From Oscillospiraceae bacterium (GTDB lineage: Bacteria; Bacillota; Clostridia; Oscillospirales; CAG-272), in assembly GCA_015063795.1 (NCBI GenBank), contig SVTL01000009.1, forward strand, positions 25,160-89,159: DNA of 64,000 bases, written 5' to 3'. The notes beneath the pieces are model-generated. The model saw nothing but the letters and a program-made list of their open reading frames with translations. It did not search any database and was not told the DNA's origin. Below, piece by piece: positions 60,324 to 64,000 of the stretch (its first letter is position 1; the number at the start of each line of letters is the position of its first letter). The position numbers were made by a program, and so were the translations under genes.

Positions 60324-60869
60324 TCATTCGTCCGCCTTTTTTCCGTCGGGATGAACGGCCTCAGCCTCGGAGAAGAAGCCCTCGATGGGGGTGATGAAAA
60401 TGCCCTTTTGAGTGTCCACTTCCGCCACAAATTCGTCCACGGCGGGGAGAAGCACGGTGGCGTCGCCGGTGTCGATCACATACAGATCGTGGAAGCCCGA
60501 CTGATCCACATCCTTCAGCTTGCCGTACACACGTCCGCTGTTCCGGTCGATCACGGGCAGACCCTTCAGGTCGGCGATGAAGTGGGAGCCCTCGGGCAGG
60601 GGAAGGTCGGTCCGCGCGGCATAGAGAATGCGGCCGCGGGCGGCATTGGCATCGTCAAAGGAGGCAAAGCCCTCAAGCATGGCCATGATACCCTTGCCCA
60701 GCACGCTGGCGCGGAGCACCTTGCAGGGGCGGAAGGAGGCACCCTCCTTGAAATAGACGGTTTTGAGCGAGGTGAAAACAGCGGGGGAATCGCACCAGGA
60801 TTCGATTTTGACGCCGCCGGCGATGCCGTGGGTGTTGATGATCCTGCCCGCTTCCAGATACTCTTGCAT
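60324..60869 (-). CDS. rimM: 16S rRNA processing protein RimM
   Basis: A 181-residue ribosome-maturation factor. AGRIINTHGIAGGVKIESWCD (7-27) is the N-terminal barrel signature and DLKGLPVIDRNSGRVYGKLKDV plus LLPAVDEFVAEVD form the PRC-barrel. It binds protein S19 and helps mature the 30S head. AGAGGAATTCCC precedes the ATG and a promoter lies upstream. Confidence 0.94.
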   Translation of the reverse strand: MQEYLEAGRIINTHGIAGGVKIESWCDSPAVFTSLKTVYFKEGASFRPCKVLRASVLGKGIMAMLEGFASFDDANAARGRILYAARTDLPLPEGSHFIADLKGLPVIDRNSGRVYGKLKDVDQSGFHDLYVIDTGDATVLLPAVDEFVAEVDTQKGIFITPIEGFFSEAEAVHPDGKKADE

Positions 60870-60913
60870 GGGAATTCCTCTTTCACATGGATTTCAGATG
60901 GATATACCTATAT

Positions 60914-60941
60914 AGTATACCACAAAATTTGGATTTTGCAA
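60914..60941 (-). promoter_or_regulatory. Promoter of rimM-trmD
   Basis: Minus strand TTGCAA (60936-60941), 16-base spacer ending TGTGG, TATACT (60914-60919), about 45 bases before rimM. Confidence 0.7.
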
Positions 60942-61027
60942 CACCTTTCGGGATTATTTCTTTCCTTTATGAATATATTTTACCAAAAATGCTCCGCTTT
61001 GTCGATTTTGCCGAAAAGGAATGTGCC

Positions 61028-62566
61028 ATGAACGCTCTCAAACGCTTTTTTCTCAACGCCTCCATCCTGACGCTGACCGCCCTTCTGATGCGGACGGTGT
61101 CGGTGTCCTTCAATGTCTTTCTCTCCGACCGCGTGGGGGAGGAGGGCATGGGACTGTATTCGCTTGTGATGAGCGTCTACTCCTTCGCGGTGACGCTGGC
61201 CTGCTCGGGGGTGGGCTTTGCCTCCACGCGCCTGACCGCCGAGGCCATGGGGAGAGGGAGCGACCGTGCGGTGCGCGATGCGCTTTGGCGCTGTGTTTGG
61301 TACAGTCTCAGCTTCGGGCTGGCCGCGTCGGTGCTGCTGTATGTGTCCGCCCCCTTTCTGGGTACGCATTTTCTCGGCGATGTCCGCACCGTCCCCTCCC
61401 TGCGCCTGCTGGCCCCCGCCCTGCCGCTGCTGTCGCTGTCCAGCGTCTTCGGCGGATATTTCAATGCCGTCCGCCGTTCCGCCCGTTCCGCGGCCTCCTC
61501 GCTGAGCGAGCAGCTGGTCTGCGTGCTGTCCACTGTCCTGCTGCTGACTCTCTTCGATGACGGCGGCGGTCTGGAGGCGAGCTGTCTGCGGGTGGCGGCG
61601 GGGGTGCTGATCGGGGAGGCGGTGTCCTTTGTGCTCAGCTTCCTGCTGCTGCTTCACGATCTGAGAAAGCACAACACCGGGCGCGGCGGAAAGGACAAAA
61701 ACACGGGCAGACGTCTGTTTTCCATCGCCCTGCCGCTGGCCTTCGGCTCCTACGTCCGCATGGGGCTGGTGAGTTTGGAGCATACGCTGATCCCGAAGAT
61801 GTTAAAAAAGCACGGCATGAGCGGCGAGGAGGCGCTGGCGGGCTATGGGCTCGTTCACGGCATGGTCCTGCCGGTGGTGCTCTTTCCCTCGGCCTTTCTC
61901 TCGTCTTTTACAAGCCTGCTCATTCCCGAGCTGGCCGAGCGGCGGATGCGCGGCGAGACCGAGTCCATCAACCGCATCGCCGCCAAGGCCCTGCGGACCT
62001 CGCTCTTCTTCTCGGTGGGGGCGTCCGCGCTGGTCTATTGCTTCGCCTATGAGCTGAGCATCCTGCTCTATTCCTCCCCCGATGCCTTTCCTTATATCCG
62101 CGCGCTGGCGCTTCTCATCCCCATCATGTACACCGACACGACCACCGACTGCCTGCTGAAGGGGCTGGATCAGCAGATGAGCAGCATGGGCATCAACATC
62201 TTCGATGCGCTTCTGTCGGTGGCGGCGGTGTGTATCCTGCCCCCCGCGCTGGGGCTGGAGGGATATGTCATCGCCATCTTCGCGGGCGAGATCGTCAATT
62301 TTGCGCTCAGCCTCAGCCGTCTGCTGCAAGCCTGCACGCCTGCGCTCGGTCTGCGCGATTTTTTCGCCCCGATCCCCGCGGCCTCGCTGGCTCTCTGCGG
62401 CGTCACCATCCTCTTCGACCGCCTGGGGCTGACCGCCTTTTCTTCGCTTCCGAACGTCGTTTTGAGGATGTCTCTGGCCGCTTTGCTGTATCTTTTGCTG
62501 ATTTTGGCTCCGAAATATAATTTTTGGGCAAATAAAACCGCGCTAAAAACGGATAAAGCCAAATAA
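61028..62566 (+). CDS. SpoVB/Wzx-like polysaccharide flippase (MOP superfamily)
   Basis: 512 residues with about 14 membrane helices, from the ATG at 61028 with AAAAGGAA upstream. ALLMRTVSVSFNVFLSDRVGEEGMGLYSLVMSVYSF (20-55) is the first-helix pattern of stage V sporulation protein B and related PST exporters; TRLTAEAMGRG and GYGLVHGMVLPVVLFPSAFLSSFTSLLIPELAE follow as in SpoVB. It likely flips a lipid-linked sugar for spore cortex or surface glycan. It lies divergent from rimM. No other sporulation gene is in the window, so sporulation cannot be concluded. Confidence 0.85.
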   Translation: MNALKRFFLNASILTLTALLMRTVSVSFNVFLSDRVGEEGMGLYSLVMSVYSFAVTLACSGVGFASTRLTAEAMGRGSDRAVRDALWRCVWYSLSFGLAASVLLYVSAPFLGTHFLGDVRTVPSLRLLAPALPLLSLSSVFGGYFNAVRRSARSAASSLSEQLVCVLSTVLLLTLFDDGGGLEASCLRVAAGVLIGEAVSFVLSFLLLLHDLRKHNTGRGGKDKNTGRRLFSIALPLAFGSYVRMGLVSLEHTLIPKMLKKHGMSGEEALAGYGLVHGMVLPVVLFPSAFLSSFTSLLIPELAERRMRGETESINRIAAKALRTSLFFSVGASALVYCFAYELSILLYSSPDAFPYIRALALLIPIMYTDTTTDCLLKGLDQQMSSMGINIFDALLSVAAVCILPPALGLEGYVIAIFAGEIVNFALSLSRLLQACTPALGLRDFFAPIPAASLALCGVTILFDRLGLTAFSSLPNVVLRMSLAALLYLLLILAPKYNFWANKTALKTDKAK

Positions 62567-62590
62567 AAGAAAAAATAATGCAAAAAATCC

Positions 62591-62619
62591 TTGACAAACG
62601 GGACGATGGTTGGTATAAT
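62591..62619 (+). promoter_or_regulatory. Strong promoter of the class III aminotransferase gene
   Basis: Perfect TTGACA (62591-62596), 17-base spacer, perfect TATAAT (62614-62619), followed by GGAGGAACTCCCC ATG. Confidence 0.92.
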
Positions 62620-62659
62620 GAGTACAACCATAAAAATTTTGGGAATGGAGGAACTCCCC

Positions 62660-63991
62660 ATGAACAGAGAATACATTGAAAAAAACATTAAAAACACCTT
62701 TATCGACTTCTTGTCCGCAGACGAATTTCTGGGCAACACCATCGTGCTTTCCAAGGCACAGGGCCCCTATGTCTGGGACATCAACGGCAAGCAGTATTAC
62801 GATGCCATCGGCGGCGTGTTCTGCGCTTCCCTCGGCCACAGCCATCCCAGACTGGTGGAGGCTGCCAGAAAGCAGATGGAAACGCTGACTCTGTCTTCTC
62901 CCCTGTACACCATCTCCGACAAGGCTCTCGAGCTGGTTGAGAAGATGAGCGCCGTCACCCCCGGCAATCTGAATTACATCAAGACCTTCAGCGGCGGCAG
63001 CGAATCCATCGAGGCAGCTCTGAAGTTCGTCAGACAGTACTATAAGCAGACCGGCAAGCCCGACAAGATGAAGGTCATCACCAACTACCTGAGCTACCAC
63101 GGCGCTACCTTCGGTGCCATGAGCGCAGGCGGTTCTCCCAGAAAGGGCCGTTTCGAGCCCCAGATGCCCGGCTTCTTAAAGGCATACAACCCCAAGCAGC
63201 TCCGCGATGACTTCGGCTCTTGGGAAGAGACCTGCCGTTATTCGGCCAAGCTCATCGAAAAGATGGTCATCGCCGAGATCCCGGATACCATCGGCGCGAT
63301 CCTCATCGAGCCCATCTGCAACACCGCCGGTATCATCACGCCCACCAAGGAATACTATGAGATCATCCGCGGCATCTGCGACAAGTACGACATCAAGCTG
63401 ATCTTCGACGAAGTGCTGACCGGCTGGGGTAAGACCGGTGATATGTTCGCCGCTCAGACCTACGGTGTCACGCCCGACCTGATCTGCTCCGGTAAGGGTC
63501 TGTCCTCCGGTCTGATGCCTCTCGGCGCCATGATCGCCGACGAGAAGATGGGCGAAGTCTTCGACGGTCCTGCTGAGAGCGAGAAGTTCTTCATGCACGG
63601 CCACACCTATGCCGGCAACCCCCTGGCTGCTGCAGTCGGCATGGAGGTCATCAGCATCATCCAGGAAGAGAACCTGATCGACAACGTTCGCAAGCTGTCT
63701 CCCTATCTCTTCGAGAGACTGGAAGGCCTGAAGAAGCTCGGCATCATCCGCGAGATCCGCGGCAAGGGCTTCCTGATCGGTGTTGAGTTCAATGCTGACG
63801 CCGTTCCGAACAAGACGTACGGAAGCATCGGCGAGGCGCTGAAGAGAACCGCTCCCAAGAACGGTCTTCTCATGCGCATCAATCCCGACTGGTTTGCCAT
63901 CGCTCCCGCTCTCAATGCAACCAAGGAGCAGCTTGATGAGCTGTGCGACAAGATCGAGGCCTCTGTCAAGGACGCCCTCGCTTGCAGATAA
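62660..63991 (+). CDS. Class III pyridoxal-phosphate aminotransferase
   Basis: A 443-residue fold-type I enzyme, complete in the window. GPYVWDINGKQYYDAIGG (about 30-47) is the opening of class III enzymes, followed by FSGGSESIEAALKFVRQY and the PLP site LIFDEVLTGWGKTGDMFA with catalytic Lys in CSGKGLSSGLMPLGAM (about 275-290). GHTYAGNPLAAAVGMEV near 315 is also typical. Substrate not resolvable; omega-amino acids, diamines or beta-amino acids are possible. The consensus promoter, GGAGG and heavier use of GGT, CTC and TCT codons than its neighbours suggest high expression. Confidence 0.9.
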   Translation: MNREYIEKNIKNTFIDFLSADEFLGNTIVLSKAQGPYVWDINGKQYYDAIGGVFCASLGHSHPRLVEAARKQMETLTLSSPLYTISDKALELVEKMSAVTPGNLNYIKTFSGGSESIEAALKFVRQYYKQTGKPDKMKVITNYLSYHGATFGAMSAGGSPRKGRFEPQMPGFLKAYNPKQLRDDFGSWEETCRYSAKLIEKMVIAEIPDTIGAILIEPICNTAGIITPTKEYYEIIRGICDKYDIKLIFDEVLTGWGKTGDMFAAQTYGVTPDLICSGKGLSSGLMPLGAMIADEKMGEVFDGPAESEKFFMHGHTYAGNPLAAAVGMEVISIIQEENLIDNVRKLSPYLFERLEGLKKLGIIREIRGKGFLIGVEFNADAVPNKTYGSIGEALKRTAPKNGLLMRINPDWFAIAPALNATKEQLDELCDKIEASVKDALACR

Positions 63992-64000
63992 GACAAACAA

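Noticed and set aside
62591..62659. Longer N-terminus for the class III aminotransferase
   Set aside because: The open frame begins at the -35 promoter box itself, so these codons cannot be part of the transcript made from that promoter; GGAGG fits the ATG at 62660.

Overview
The window is a high-GC (by eye, not computed) chromosomal segment of a Clostridia-type member of the Bacillota, spanning its replication origin. The gene order around dnaA is the Firmicutes one: rpmH-rnpA-yidD-yidC-jag run rightward and dnaA-dnaN-recF-remB-gyrB-gyrA run leftward. A six-gene Rnf complex, a type II pantothenate kinase, a RemA/RemB pair, a SpoVB-like transporter and a glycan-ligase/MurJ cluster also point to an anaerobic clostridial lineage. 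The species cannot be told from this sequence alone.

Layout. Positions 1-3.0 kb (minus): start of a ParB/Noc-type gene, rsmG and comM. 3.5-8.7 kb (minus): a 44-residue putative lipoprotein, a 1395-residue secreted M14 zinc carboxypeptidase with InlB-like repeats, and a lipoprotein overlapping gyrA. 8.7-20.4 kb (minus): gyrA, a PfkB sugar kinase, gyrB, remB, recF, dnaN, an oriC with eight DnaA-box-like sites, and dnaA. 20.5-24.1 kb (plus): rpmH, rnpA, yidD, yidC, jag. 24.9-32.8 kb (minus): a CorC-type protein and the rnfCDGEAB operon. 33.3-39.1 kb (plus): a GcvH-like protein lacking its lipoyl lysine, rsmD, coaD, coaW, a LUD protein and a metallophosphoesterase lipoprotein. 39.6-49.0 kb (minus): a BspA-type leucine-rich-repeat lipoprotein, rlmH, galK, an MNT/HEPN pair, priA, rpoZ, gmk, remA, yicC and a membrane protein. 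49.1-64 kb: a CxxC/CxxH protein (plus), then purB, a type Ic aminotransferase, a helicase loader, two DUF4330 proteins, an O-antigen-ligase-like protein, murJ, trmD and rimM (all minus), then a SpoVB-like flippase and a class III aminotransferase (plus).

The genes are mostly housekeeping: replication initiation and gyrase, ribosome and tRNA maturation, CoA synthesis, membrane energy coupling and envelope glycan export. The unusual content is between genes. Nearly every gap over about 200 bp is filled with modular palindromic repeats. Family A is hairpins separated by AATTCATG. Family B is hairpins separated by ATATCGC, with stems that change while pairing is kept. Family C is 250-330 bp elements whose ends read AAAGTTTTTG and CAAAAACTTT and which carry a terminator-like hairpin at each end. 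Smaller families (D, E, heptamers, a 150-bp dispersed repeat) also occur. Some repeats lie inside operons, including rnf.

No rRNA, tRNA, CRISPR array, transposase or phage gene was recognised. Positions were read by hand; start codons were chosen from Shine-Dalgarno spacing and family alignment.
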